Assembly: GCA_023376005.1 (NCBI GenBank)
Contig: CM042150.1
Coordinates: 71,525,941-71,589,940 of the forward strand
DNA: 64,000 nt
Direction of reading: 5' to 3'
From: Doryteuthis pealeii
Taxonomy: Eukaryota > Mollusca > Cephalopoda > Myopsida > Loliginidae
The stretch's first letter is position 1. The number at the start of each line of letters is the position of its first letter. The notes beneath the pieces were generated by a model. It searched no databases. It had not been told where the DNA came from and worked only from the letters and a program-made list of their open reading frames with translations. The translations under genes were made by a program, and so were the position numbers. Below are positions 48,137 through 59,057 of the stretch, in pieces.

Positions 48137-48430
48137 CTAGAAGCGGCTACCCAGTGTCGTCTGGGTAGAAGGTGGGGATGCAAAAAAGTTAGTCTCATAG
48201 ATCCATTATTACTGAATCGTGAATTAGATTGTCGCAGGATGCCCCATTAAAATCCCTACGTAAAAAAGATCTTGCATTGATCCAACCTGGTGGGGCTTAA
48301 GAAAAAAAAGCACACATACACTCTGAAAAGAAAAATGAATGTCTCCTATTTAAAATAGTAGATGCAAAAAAATTCTAGTTACTATTTAATTTTAATTCTC
48401 TAATTATCTTCATGAAAATAAATCAAATCT
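48137..48430 (+). mobile_element. ACTAG-end repeat, copy 1, left part
   Basis: Begins ACTAGAAGCGGCTACCCAGT. Shares GATCCATTATTACTGAAT, GCAGGATGCCCCAT, TTGCATTGATCCA and AATTATCTTCATGAA with the inverted copy 50110-50512. It is interrupted at 48430; similarity to copy 2 resumes near 49713. Confidence 0.75.
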
Positions 48431-49712
48431 TCATTATAACCCGTTGGTCGCTACTGAGCTAAAGGGCTCACAGAATTTCCGAAATTGGCCGTCAAGATCA
48501 GATTTTCTACATCAACCAAGGACTGCAGGGTCTCTATATTTGCTGGAAGTCTAGCCGAATGCCCACGCTGTGTTTAGATCTCAAACGACTAGAAATCTGC
48601 TATAGAAACTGATTTCCACGGCTAACGGTGGCCTAGTGGTCACATAAAAAACAACAACTCTTTTTCTTCAAACTTAACAAAATTTATATTCAAATAACAA
48701 AAGAATACAAACAATTATTTCTCAAGACTGTGGGAGTGATGGACTCTTATTAATAACTTCTGGTCTTCTGCAAAGTATTGTGCAAAACAGTTTGTAAGTT
48801 GACTAAGTTTTCAAATGGCCTTAGCTGAAGTCAGTTACTTTCGGTTCTCAGTATTTGCGTTAATCTTCTCAGCTAGCCCGATCACCTCATGTGATTCTCA
48901 AGCAATCACAACTTCATCTGCTCTCCAGCCTGGTTTGGCTTCATCTGCCCTCAAACCAAAAACGTCTGAGTTAAATAATATTTCAATCAGAACAATTTTA
49001 TTTCCGGCCGGTATGAAGATATTAGGAATTTTCTCTGCGCCTCCTACTTTAGCAGGGTACCAGCCTCCTCTAGTTCCAACCAGCCAATCGAATTCACTTC
49101 CACTCATCTAATCCAAGTTATCTTTTTCCTAAGTGGAAAAAAAAGGAAAACAATAAAAGGATTCTCTTCCGGCCATTTTTCAAGTGGTCTCCAACAAAAT
49201 GTGAGGTCCAGATAATTTTGTTTTTCTCTTCCGGCCATTTCCAAAACAAAAGAAGTTATCTTCTTCCTAAGTGGAGAAAGGAAAACAATAAAAAGATTCT
49301 CTTCCGGCCATTTTTCAAGTGGTCTCCAACAAAATGTGCGGTCCCAAATACATATAGATTTAATTCATTTCTATAAGATTTCCAACAAAGAATTTTATCT
49401 TTTCTCAAGTAGAAAAGGAAAAACAATAAAAACGCTTTTCTCAAGGGCCGAAGACAACACACAGTTAATGTCTTTCCGCGCGACTCAAGTCTGGTCACAT
49501 CAAAGACCTGTCTCCGACCGCCACCGATTCTGGGAGTTCTTCTGACCTACTTGAGATCTCACCTCCTGATATGGTCATTTCTGGATCACCCATCTGTTTT
49601 GAATCTACTCTGACCCAAACGATCGAGTCACCCAGCGATTTACATTTACGATTTTTTTTTCCTCTTTTTTTTTCTTTCTTTCTTCTAATTTCAAAACCTG
49701 AATCGGTCACAT
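48431..49712 (-). mobile_element. About 1.28-kb unclassified insertion
   Basis: Splits the repeat 48137-49790. Its 3' part (minus sense, 49070-48431) matches 28550-29164. It carries a minus ORF 49107-48898 (69 codons, with GTRGGWYPAKVGGAEKIPNI and GLRADEAKPGWRADEV) and another at 49728-49495 that extends past the insertion edge. A 138-bp tandem lies in the middle. Because the other copy contains only the 3' half, 5' truncation (retrotransposon-like) is possible. No known domain is recognised. Confidence 0.55.
49115..49445. repeat. 138-bp tandem repeat, about 2.4 copies
   Basis: AAGTTATCTT...CCTAAGTGG starts at 49115 and 49253, both followed by GATTCTCTTCCGGCCATTTT and GTGGTCTCCAACAAAATGTG. 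A degenerate third copy starts near 49391. Confidence 0.8.
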
Positions 49713-49790
49713 CATCACCAAAAAGCAAAATATTGTGATAGTGAATGGGTATATATATTTGTTGTTAATTGTTTAATTTTCGTAGTTGCC
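49713..49790 (+). mobile_element. ACTAG-end repeat, copy 1, right part
   Basis: GTATATATATTTGTTGTTAA and TTGTTTAATTTTCG match the interior of copy 2 (reverse complement of about 50160-50230). Confidence 0.6.
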
Positions 49791-49799
49791 TAGGTAGAG

Positions 49800-49832
49800 A
49801 AAAATAATGTGGTATTACACCACATTATTTTT
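49800..49832. repeat. Short perfect hairpin, 14-bp arms
   Basis: AAAAATAATGTGGT pairs with ACCACATTATTTTT around a 5-base loop. Confidence 0.85.
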
Positions 49833-49867
49833 ATTAATGGTTAGCATTACTACTAAATAGTGAGTTT

Positions 49868-49990
49868 GATATTCGCAGGATGCCCCATAAAAATCTCCAC
49901 ACAAAAAAAGACTTTCTGTTAATCCGGCCTGGTGGAGGACCAGGGAATTTTTTGTTTTTGTCAGGGTAGAGGAAATGACATCACATATAA
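49868..49990 (+). mobile_element. ACTAG-end repeat, partial third copy
   Basis: TCGCAGGATGCCCCATAAAA and GTTAATCCGGCCTGGTGG match 48230-48300. Confidence 0.65.
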
Positions 49991-50109
49991 CGATATAGTA
50001 AGAAATTTTAATTCAATAATAAACAAAAAACTTTTAAAATTAAGATATAAATTGTTAAATTGATATTTCAAATCAAAAATTTAAAAAGAAATCAAATAAA
50101 GTATTTAAA

Positions 50110-50512
50110 TCTATCTATACATATATAAAGGGCAGTTGTGTATATGTGTATGTCCAGAGGAAACTTCGAAAATAAAACAATTAACGACAAAGTAAATATA
50201 TATATACACATTAAATATCACCAGGGCTTGGTTTTTGAGCAAAAATAAGAGATTTGATTTATATTCATGAAGATAATTAAAAAATAAAATTTAAATGATA
50301 ACAGCATGGATTTTTTTTTTCATTTAATATTTTAGATAGTAGACATTAACATTTCTTTTCAGAGTAGCTGGATCAATGCAAGGTGTATTTTTTTTTTTAC
50401 ATGGGGCATCCCACGAGGATTCAACTTATAATTCAGTAATAATGGATCTGCGGGACTAACTTAAAAACAAAACCCTCTACCCAGGTGACGCCAGGTAACC
50501 GCTGCTAGTTTA
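50110..50512 (-). mobile_element. ACTAG-end repeat, copy 2, reverse orientation
   Basis: The reverse complement begins AAACTAGCAGCGGTTACCTG and ends near AACTGCCCTTTATATATGTA. It is uninterrupted, so it serves as the reference for copy 1. Confidence 0.75.
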
Positions 50513-50514
50513 AA

Positions 50515-51220
50515 ATAATTCTTTAATTTTAATAATGTTTTTAATGTATTATAATGAAGCTTATATTATTTATTTAATCAGTGAATAATTGATTGAACAA
50601 ATATAAATATATTATTTAGTAAAAATTTAGTAGCAATGATGATTTTAAAGTTTAAGATGCACTAAGTTTATTTTATGAATTATTAAAAGAATATAACTTA
50701 TGCATTATTCTAATTGCAACACTATAATTATATTATGAACATATTGAACATCATATTATAAAAATTTAATAATATATTCTTCTAAAAGACGGATAAATTA
50801 CATTTTTCCTAAAACTAAGAAAGGATAAGGAGAATGATGATTCAAAGAAAGACGATTCTTTCTGATTAAAGAAGGTTGTCAATACTAAATATATGGTATG
50901 AGCACTTGAGTGGAAAACTGACTGCACTAGTGAAGACCTAGAATTTTCTAGATCTCAAACAAATGGGTTGTAAAATTGCATTCCTACCACTTGCCCCAAA
51001 GTAAAGGGAAGAATTGAATCTATTTAGCTTATCAAAACCTGATTGCCTACTGTGAGGATTTGGATTACTTTCAACTAAATCCGCTTTTACTACACATTTC
51101 ACTTATTAATGAAATGAATGATTGGTTTATTTAGTGAAATTGGGATACTACTGAAATATTTAGTAACATGTACATATATGCATACACTTCTTCATATAAG
51201 TACATCAATAAATCCCAAAC
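50515..51220. other. AT-rich spacer
   Basis: Nothing recognised. Confidence 0.4.
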
Positions 51221-51221
51221 A

Positions 51222-51445
51222 AGGGGCATCTCCATGGTGTAGTGGTTAACATGTTGGACTGTGACATCATAGTGAGTTTGAACTTCAGTCATGCTATTAC
51301 GTTCACTTTTGGACTAAAACTCTTGGGAAAGATATGACCTCCTCATAACCCCCACATATGGGTTAAATAGTACCACTACAGTTCTTCTACAAGGATGGCT
51401 TTGGCATTGAATAATCCACAAAAGTTGATATGCCATTAGATAAAG
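51222..51445 (+). mobile_element. SINE-C (tRNA-derived)
   Basis: Head with CATGGTGTAGTGGTTAACAT (A box) and GTGAGTTTGAACTTCAG (B box) about 35 bp apart. The body is TAGTACCACTACAGTTCTTC, then GGCTTTGGCATTGAATAATC and GTTGATATGCCATTAGATAA as the tail. Tail traces also occur near 1226, 14968 and (inverted) 26159. Confidence 0.75.
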
Positions 51446-51555
51446 AAACCAAAATCCAAAAACTAATTATGAGAAAAGTATCTATACTACACAACAAATG
51501 TTTATTTATCAATTTTTAACTTAATGCACTTAATTCAGTGGTGAATATTAATTAC

Positions 51556-51620
51556 ATAGAGACTGAATCTCTATTATATATAGATGTTCAATCTATATAT
51601 AATAGAGATTCAGTCTCTAT
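51556..51620. repeat. Perfect 30-bp-arm hairpin
   Basis: Arms 51556-51585 and 51591-51620 are exactly complementary with a GTTCA loop. It starts ATAGAGACTGAATCTCTATT. Confidence 0.95.
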
Positions 51621-51624
51621 TTGT

Positions 51625-53690
51625 CTGTAACCGAAAGTACATGATTGCTTACATCGCAGTAGTTGCAGGAATTAAGTAACTTTATCATTACTACATAAAA
51701 TGATGAAAAGCTGTATCATTTATATATGCTTTGAAAGTAGTATATCAAAAAGGATGGTCCAAGGTGTTTTTTAAAACAAGTTTTAATAAATACATGCCTG
51801 GTATTATTGATTTATATATAGTTTTTCATTTTAATATATATTTAAAGAAGAAATTGTCATATAATCTTGTCCTAGATTAAATTTAAACAAATTTTTGTAT
51901 ACAACTGTAAACAAACTAGATGCAGTATGTGCAAAAAAACGGATGTATTTTTTTTTTAGTGTGTGCAAAAATTCTTTTACAATACGTAAAAGGATTTTTG
52001 GATAAAAGTTGGATAAAATCAAGATAAAAATTTTTAAAATGTATATTTTTATCTTGATAATTAAAATATGAAAATTTTAATATTAAAATGCAAAAATATT
52101 TAACTTTGTAAAAACTCAAAATGTTCTAAGTGAGTTTATTTTTCTTTTCTTATATTTTGAAATAATCACATATAAAAATTTCCAGATATGTTTCCATTAA
52201 AAAACCTGATTTTATAGATATTATCTCTTAAATTCATTTTGAAGATTTTTTAGAAATTTACAAAATAATTGCCATGTATTTTCAAAAGTTAGTAGAGTTT
52301 TATATAAAACAGAGCAGTTTTAAGTGATTATTTGGGATGAGTGCACTATATCTAGAGAGATCTTTTAAGGCTCTGGATTGAACTCTTAGAACAATCAGGA
52401 GATAGAATGACCCTTTAGGCAGAGTAATAGTAGTCTGAAACTTCCAATACTTCCAAAAATGACAAGAGTTGTTCATCTCAGAAGCTGCTTGAAGTGGTCA
52501 TATTTGAGGAAACTAAAACTGGAAAAACCAGGACTGCTATTTTTGCAAAAGGCTCTTTCTTTTACAATGTTTAACTACCACAATCATAAATGATTATGTA
52601 AAAGAGCACTATTTGCTTCAGTCTGATGTAAAATTATGAAATTTATTGACACTGTTACAAATCCAAATGAAACTTTGAATTATATAATGTGGCTCATGCT
52701 GAAGAAAGGTGCACCAATTCTTCTTCTTAGGATACTCTGTTTCTGTAATGGCACAAGGTAGGCAGTCATATCTGAATGGGTAACATTGGCATACTGTGTT
52801 GTTGGGGAGAATTCCAATCATTCCCAGTGACATCCCATTTCCAGTTTTGCATGTCTATCAATAAATCTCAGTGACAAATGTTAAAGGTGGCTGGATTGCA
52901 ATTGAAGAATTCCTCCTTTTTCTATGGCCAATTATATGTTGTTGCCTGATTAGTTGCTGCACCAAATAAATAATATCCATAATAATAATTAAATAATGCA
53001 TACCTCATGAAAAGACAAAGAACATTGTTTATCAAGAAGCTCTGTTATGATTTACATGGATCATTTTTCATGTGGAGTAGTACTATGTTTGTTAAAATAT
53101 GCCAGCTCATGGGACTCGCACACTCAAAATTTTAAGAAATTTTATGGTTTGTGTGTATTGGCCATGTTTATGATGTTGCAGTTTTTAAATTTGATTTTTT
53201 TTACTTATGAATATGCATGTTCTAACTTCATGTATTTTATGAATTTTATATTCTGATTGTTGGGGATTTGTATGTATATACATGGGTATGTAAATGTTCT
53301 TATGTTTTTTATATAAGTTTAAAATAATGGTTCGCTTGGCACGCTTGCTGCATTGATGTTCATAAAAGAGCAAATAAATTTAGTTCTACAATTGTTTTTT
53401 TTTTCTTTATGTAAGAAAAAAAATACTTATAACTGTTAAAAGATAAAGCTTAATAACTTCATTTTGTTTCATTTATTTATATAAATCTTTCCTTTTAGTG
53501 GATAATAGAATAATTATACATAATTTGCAAGAAGCACTAGATAATCTGTGTAGTCTGCATTAGTAATAGTTTCTGCAGGGTATCGTCTGCTTCTTTCCCC
53601 CACCCCTTTTTAGCTTGAAATCATTTTCTTTTGTTAGATTTATTGGTGTTAGTACTGCTACATATCCTGGGGCAGGCTGCAAGAGGTATT
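51625..53690. other. AT-rich spacer
   Basis: No gene could be supported. A plus frame near 52640-52740 (NYIMWLMLKKGAPILLLRIL) weakly recalls LINE reverse transcriptase, but not enough to call. Confidence 0.4.
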
Positions 53691-54258
53691 GGTCTTCTAT
53701 GTGAACTCAGATAAAACATTCATGTATTTTAATCAAGATGGTGCCATCTCTTCAATAAATGGCAAGCTTCTGAAATTAGCAGACCGGTTCATATGCCTCT
53801 ATAGAAATATCTCCCCATTGAAAGAGATATGAACATATGCATAAGTAAAGAATGGACTGCTATTGACAGTTTATTGACCATTTGAAAATCTGATCTCTCT
53901 AATAAAATAAAACTGGAATCCTTTCCTGTGTATGGTTGCACCACATGGACTCTAACAAAATGTCTAGAGAAAAAGCTAGATGGGAATTGCACAAGGATGC
54001 TACAAAACAGAATCTGTACAGCCACTTGCTTCCAATCTCCCAAACCATCCAAGTAAGACAAGCAAGACATGAACTCATAAGTGACATTCTCCTATGGAAT
54101 CCTACACATGGATGCACCAGTTTTGGCTGACCAGCAAAAACTTACATTCATCAGCCCTGTGTGAATACTGAATGCAGTCTGGAGGACCAAAAGTGAAGGC
54201 TGATAGGGACAGATGGCAAGAGTCAAATAAATCTGTTTTCAGTACACCATGATGAAGA
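53690..54258 (+). pseudogene. LINE RT C-terminal fragment, heavily degraded
   Basis: Same family as 59058-61106. Matches in changing frames are VNSDKTFMYFNQDGAIS, GKLLKLADRFICLYRNIS (near 53765), LEKKLDGN-type sequence near 53960, and SHLLPISQTIQVRQARHELI followed by DILLWNPTHGCTSFG (54010-54130). It lacks internal segments (the LYGCTTWTLT and MLRAVLNKSWK regions are shortened). It ends near a GATGAAGATGATGC tail at 54248. Confidence 0.8.
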
Positions 54259-54845
54259 TGATGCTATATAATTTGTTTTATTTCTCTTTTTAATTGTGTA
54301 AATTAGTAAATGTGATGGTTTTCTTTTTTTCTTTTTTTCAAGTTTATTTTGTAGAAATTAATTGTACCTCTTTTGCATGCTCATAGAATAGTAGATTCTT
54401 TGTAAATTTATCTGTTGAAATTTAAACATTTTTGATTTTTTAGTTTTAACTGGCAGATTATCCTATGATTATCTTTTACTTGCTATCTACTATATTGAGA
54501 GTAAGTATTGCATATGATTGCAGTTTATTTTGACATTATTTATTGAACTGAATACTATTCTCATATTCTTACACTCAGACTTGAATAGACTAATGGTTTG
54601 CAGGTACTTAGTTACTCGCAAACACAATGTATTGTTTGTTTATTCCTGTCATGTCAAGGCAAATAGGTTTCCCTCTTGACATTTCCCAATATTAGGCTCC
54701 AAGGCAGGTGGTAAGTACAGACAATGAAGGTTATTGAAGAAAAATATTGTTGCATAGTGGGCTTGATTGAAAGGAGTTGGTTGTAATAGTAATAATTCTT
54801 ACTGTTCAACTATTCTCTTGTCTGGATCTGGTTGTTGGGCTCTGC

Positions 54846-55466
54846 TGTTGTTATTTAATCACGTTAGTTATATAGAGCTTTGTAAATGGAGTTCAGAACT
54901 GTTTGAATTATGCAAATATCCCCAGTGGTTCAAAAGTTATGAGATTTTAAATCTCCGAAATTGGGGTAAAAAAGTGGACATGATTTTGATTAAAAAAAAT
55001 CTGTCAATTCATGGACCATTTCAGAACAAGAAATTCAGTAATTTCTTCACCATTTCTTTATTTTTGAAGCAATTTTGATAAAACTTTGCATTCTTATGTA
55101 AAATTCTATGTTCTTTCTGATTCTACACTCAAATTGTATATATCTCTATGCTGTAAATTTTTATGTTTTAAATTTTACCACAAGATTATTCAACATTTTC
55201 ATTTTTATACTGCATGTATACACATATATAATACATATATAATATTAATTTAAATATATAACATCACTTTGAATTTAAAAATACATTTCTAAATGCTTAT
55301 GTTGAATTACATAAAAGAAATAGATTACCTATTTACATTTTTTCACACAAACCCGGTCAGTGTGGGCCGTGTTTTGTTTACATCTCTCATAATTTCAAGT
55401 TATTTTTTTTTCCAAAATTGAAACGGTTTTAAAAAATAATTCAATTGTTAAAAACACATAAAAGTT
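54846..55466 (+). mobile_element. AT-rich modular element, 5' portion, both ends truncated
   Basis: TTATATAGAGCTTTGTAAAT, GAGTTCAGAACTGTTTGAAT and AGAAATTCAGTAATTTCTTC match the family. It stops after AAAAACACATAAAAGTT, where the 107-bp tandem begins. Confidence 0.75.
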
Positions 55467-55651
55467 GACCCTCTTGCCAACACCCCAAAATCCAGGAGAT
55501 AACTTTATTTGCTCTCATATGAAAGATACATTGTAATTCTCCATACATTTGCTCTAAAATCAGAGAGATATGGGTCAATTCTTCCAATACCCCAAAATCC
55601 GGGAGATATGCTCCTTTGCTCTCAACTGAGAGAGATGTCAGAATTCTCCAT
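55467..55651 (+). repeat. About 106-bp tandem, interrupted by the next element
   Basis: CACCCCAAAATCCAGGAGAT near 55480 and TACCCCAAAATCCGGGAGAT near 55588, each followed by TTTGCTCTCA and AATTCTCCAT. Related sequence (CCATAGACAACTATTCTCCT) continues at 57257, on the other side of the inserted element. Confidence 0.65.
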
Positions 55652-55879
55652 TAGGGTAGGTTGATCTTTAAAACACAACTAACTCTACCTGGAGAAAGTT
55701 GCTAATTAACATAAAAGAATAACTGTACTAAATATTTTTATCTAAAAGTTTAACAATTCTTGCACAAATGCATTTAAATAGTATCACAATCGAATATTCA
55801 GAATTTCACCCAGTGTCAACTGAAAAGATAAGTAGGTTAAATTGAACCCAGGTTTTGAAGAAAAAAATATAAAAAATAG

Positions 55880-56726
55880 GCTTGTAGGGATTTCACAAGG
55901 GAAAGTCAACCCTACATATGCTGTATGGAAAATTGGGCCATTAAATCAAGCCGATGTTGGATGTATCCACCAGAGTAATGTGTTTATGGACTTGAGGCAT
56001 TTACCCTAAATATATATTTTCAAAACTACATGGCCTGATCCGGTTTATTGTTGGAGTGTATGCAGTTAGCTGGTTTGAAATTAAAAGAGATGATAAGTTT
56101 CATAACCAGCAACTGTATTATATGCTACAAAGAATTAAGGAGATACCACCTAAAATTCAGGAGATCGCATTCAAAAATATTCAGCATAATGCTTTTAGTC
56201 TCCTACTTGAAAATATGTTGTATGCAATGCTTAAATCAGATGAACTGGAAGTGAGGGAAGAATCTATAAAAATGATTTTAGTCATTAGGTAATTCACATA
56301 AAATTCATTAAAATGATTTCATTGATTTATAGTTTCATTTTAAAGTACTATCCTAATTTCATTATAAAAAGTAAAATGAAGACAAGTAAGGTTAATTTAA
56401 TTCAATAAATTGATTTTTAAATTTTTTCAGGAGTGGGGAGCCAACCAAAAAGATACTAAAATACCAAAGATAAATTTTGATGCTACAAATTGGTTTTAAT
56501 TGATCAACCTGTCACAATGAGTGGGACAAAATTAGAGTTGCTTGATTTGCTTTCACACTCACAAAGTGTCGAAAGGGAAGTAAAATTAACAACTGAATCT
56601 TCCCAATCGAAGTATGGAATTGAAGCAAGGCATAAGCACATCATTACAAAAGTTTTATGCCATGAAATGAGGCCTTCTTTTGCTTCAAAAGGTTCTTACA
56701 TAGAGAAGTTTAATATGATAGCATGA
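55880..56726 (+). pseudogene. C-terminal part of an uncharacterised invertebrate protein family, intron retained
   Basis: Pieces in order: GKVNPTYAVWKIGPLNQADV (55905-55965), a frame break near 56000, then HGLIRFIVGVYAVSWFEIKR to EVREESIKMILVIR (56030-56290). A GT-AG intron of 142 bp follows (56289-56430, GTAATTCA to TTTTTTCAG), then SGEPTKKILKYQ. Two more frame changes precede IPKINFDATNWF and LIDQPVTMSGTKLELLDLLS with HSQSVEREVKLTTESS and KVLCHEMRPSFASKGSYIEK, stop at 56726. From memory, the pattern of VYAPxWF, KVPKINFDA, HTQxVERxVKxxTEAS recurs in many unnamed arthropod and other invertebrate proteins of several hundred residues. Function is unknown; the N-terminus is missing here. Confidence 0.6.
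56289..56430 (+). other. Spliceosomal intron within the TIR-element gene
   Basis: GT at 56289, AG at 56430, a pyrimidine-rich end (AAATTTTTTCAG), and a reading frame that joins across it (AG/G). Its retention argues for DNA-level spread and not retroposition. Confidence 0.55.
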
Positions 56727-57654
56727 TGAAAATTGCTATTATTCTCACAACATTCATGTATTTTTGTAATGTCTTTTATAACTTTATGTCTTACAATTAT
56801 TATAAAGAATAGAAAGTTAAAAGACTCACTACTATACTTGTTTGCTTTTGTTCCATTGATAACAGAAAAAATAACTGTTTTACAATATCTTGCAATGTCT
56901 TTACTAATGTACCTCAATTAATGAGGTAAATGGAGCTAATCTGAGCTGTTTGGTGGGGTGGGGTAAGGGTTATAATTTCAATTCAAATGCTACTTTTGAT
57001 ATATCTTCATTTTATTTGAATAGAATAAATTGACACATTTTTCTGGATTAAAATTATAAGATCTTTAAGCAATTTTATATCTAAAAGGATTTTGGGGAAC
57101 TTCATATTAGAAAATTTAAAAAACTAAATGCTTTAAAATTGGTGCAAGTTAGAAACCTACTTTTTGGTGTCAGTACTTATCATAGCAATACTCAAATTTC
57201 CCCTGGTGATACTTTATAATATTGAAAAAAAAAGAAGGTGAAAATCAACCTACCCTCCATAGACAACTATTCTCCTACTCAGAAGCACTTTGTAATCCTT
57301 TGAACAACTCCTCTCTTATGAGAGACACTCCATAATTCTTAAAATGTCCTTCCCACACAGCCTAGACTATGTAGCAAAGGAACATAATTTTTTCTTAAAC
57401 CATTATGCATCAAATCACGGACACGGTACATCGAATATTATTAAATTCCTACTTTTACTATCAAGATTCTTTATTATTACAATTTCATTGCTAAAATTTG
57501 TATTTACTATCAAAATTCCAATTCATTGCACACTTTGTTTTCATAAGGCTGCCATTTATTTTGACATGTCATCAACATTCTGTCTTTTCCCCATTGTGAC
57601 ACACACATTCTATGTCAAGTCGCTCAATGCGCAACTGGGAATATGTAACCTAGT

Positions 57655-58260
57655 ACTCCATGTTTCATAGTTGGATCATCTAAACTGGTAACCCCACAGA
57701 TTTTGTCTGGTGAGGAGGGTGGCTAGACACCCAGCAGAACAAAAAATAAGACCTGTAAAAGGGTGGAGGAAACTCTTTGCTCAACTGCCATCGAGCACAT
57801 TATTTTTAAAGTCCAACACCTCCTCATCACGGCAGGGTTGTATAAACTTGGTAAACATGCTGTTGGAAACTTAAGTTCCTGGTAGTCACCTAAGGCAGAC
57901 AGGTCTGACAACCAGTGGTATTAAGGCCACAACCTGGCCAAAGGGGCTCTGGTGAAAATCCAAAGGGCATATCCTTCATTGTCAGGAATCAATGGTTTTT
58001 GGCGTACTTGTCACTGCGTTTGTGGAAAATCTGTGGCAAACAAAGGCATCTCCTTCCCCCTGACCAGGATATGCATGCAGGGTTTGGAGATCGCTTGTGA
58101 ATTTCATATTCTCTTGTTATTCTTTCCATGAATTCACCACAGGTAAATTCGTTGGTTGGAGTCAGCTCAACCGACCCAGGGTGAATGCCATAACAGAATA
58201 GAACAGACACACATATAAATAACTGAAAATTTTCTCTGCATATTTTGCTCAATAACATAA
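57655..58260. other. More balanced-composition segment, probable mobile-element remnant
   Basis: This stretch is clearly richer in G and C than its flanks: ACCTAAGGCAGACAGGTCTG, CACAACCTGGCCAAAGGGGC, CAATGGTTTTTGGCGTACTT, CCTGACCAGGATATGCATGC. No protein motif in any frame. It may be the untranslated part of a LINE, but I cannot prove it. Confidence 0.35.
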
Positions 58261-58261
58261 T

Positions 58262-59056
58262 TTCCTTTTCTCTCTCTTTTTTCTTTTTCTCATTATCTTT
58301 TTTTTTCTCTCTTTTTTTTTTTTTTTCCTAAATGGCATTCTTGCTGTTCTTCGAGGACTCTTGAACAACTTGGAAATCTTTTGGGATATTTTGTATTGAT
58401 AGTTTTTAATAACAAACACAAGACATTCTTGTTTTTTCTGAGCTCATTCATTTTATCCCAAGTAAAATGCCTTGGAAAACAGACACTCATCTTGCATCTG
58501 TACTTTTCAAAAATTCAGCCCAGACTAATAACTCTTCACTTTCTCTTTCTCTCTTCACCTGTTGGTATCCATCAACCAATCAGAGATTGACAAGTAACCT
58601 TTCATATGTCATCCCCAAAATTCTACTAACTTTCCACTCTTATCTACAATTTTTGGTTTTTTCTTTTCATTATTTGACAGTATGACATAGAAATTCCATG
58701 TCAAATCAACAAATTTTTTATGCAAAAATACTATAAGTAACAATTTTTTTTCAAATTTGGTATACTTATTAGACCTTCATGATACTAGCATTGAAAGAAT
58801 ATGCAACATTTTATGCCAATAATTCAGTTGATCTTTTGAAGTAGTACATTAGATCCTGAACACAATAAGTTTTATTTCTATTAATTTTTTATATATACCC
58901 AAAAGTTTTGATATGAAAAAGCTCTTTTAATGCTGATCTTCACATAAATATTATAATCATAAGATCGACAGAATATTTCTTATTTTAGGTCATGTACTGA
59001 TCAAATTTACTGATTGACAGTTGATCAAATTCAACCCTTTTTAGGTGAAAAAAGTG
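58262..59056. other. CT-rich tract then AT-rich spacer
   Basis: A (CTTTTT)-like tract at 58262-58330, then no recognised features up to the LINE start. Confidence 0.5.
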
Positions 59057-59057
59057 A

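Larger units (their letters stand above)
55648..57260 (+). mobile_element. TIR element carrying a gene of unknown family
   Basis: Element about 55652-57256 (1.6 kb). Left end AGGGTAGGTTGATCTT (from 55653) and right end, reverse complemented, AGGGTAGGTTGATTTT (from 57256): 15 of 16 identical. CCAT occurs on both sides (55648-55651 and 57257-57260), consistent with a 4- to 5-bp target duplication. The flanks are parts of one tandem sequence. It contains the broken gene at 55880-56726, on plus. Superfamily not assigned. Confidence 0.7.

Noticed and set aside
51222..51295. Possible tRNA gene
   Set aside because: A and B boxes are present, but the body and tail are shared with other partial copies, so it is a SINE.
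52618..52833. Cys-rich minus ORF, and a faint reverse-transcriptase-like reading on plus (near 52640-52740)
   Set aside because: No consistent motif order in either strand. Too weak to report as a gene.
54767..55078. 103-codon plus ORF
   Set aside because: It lies over the 5' portion of an AT-rich repeat found in many copies where the frame is not kept.
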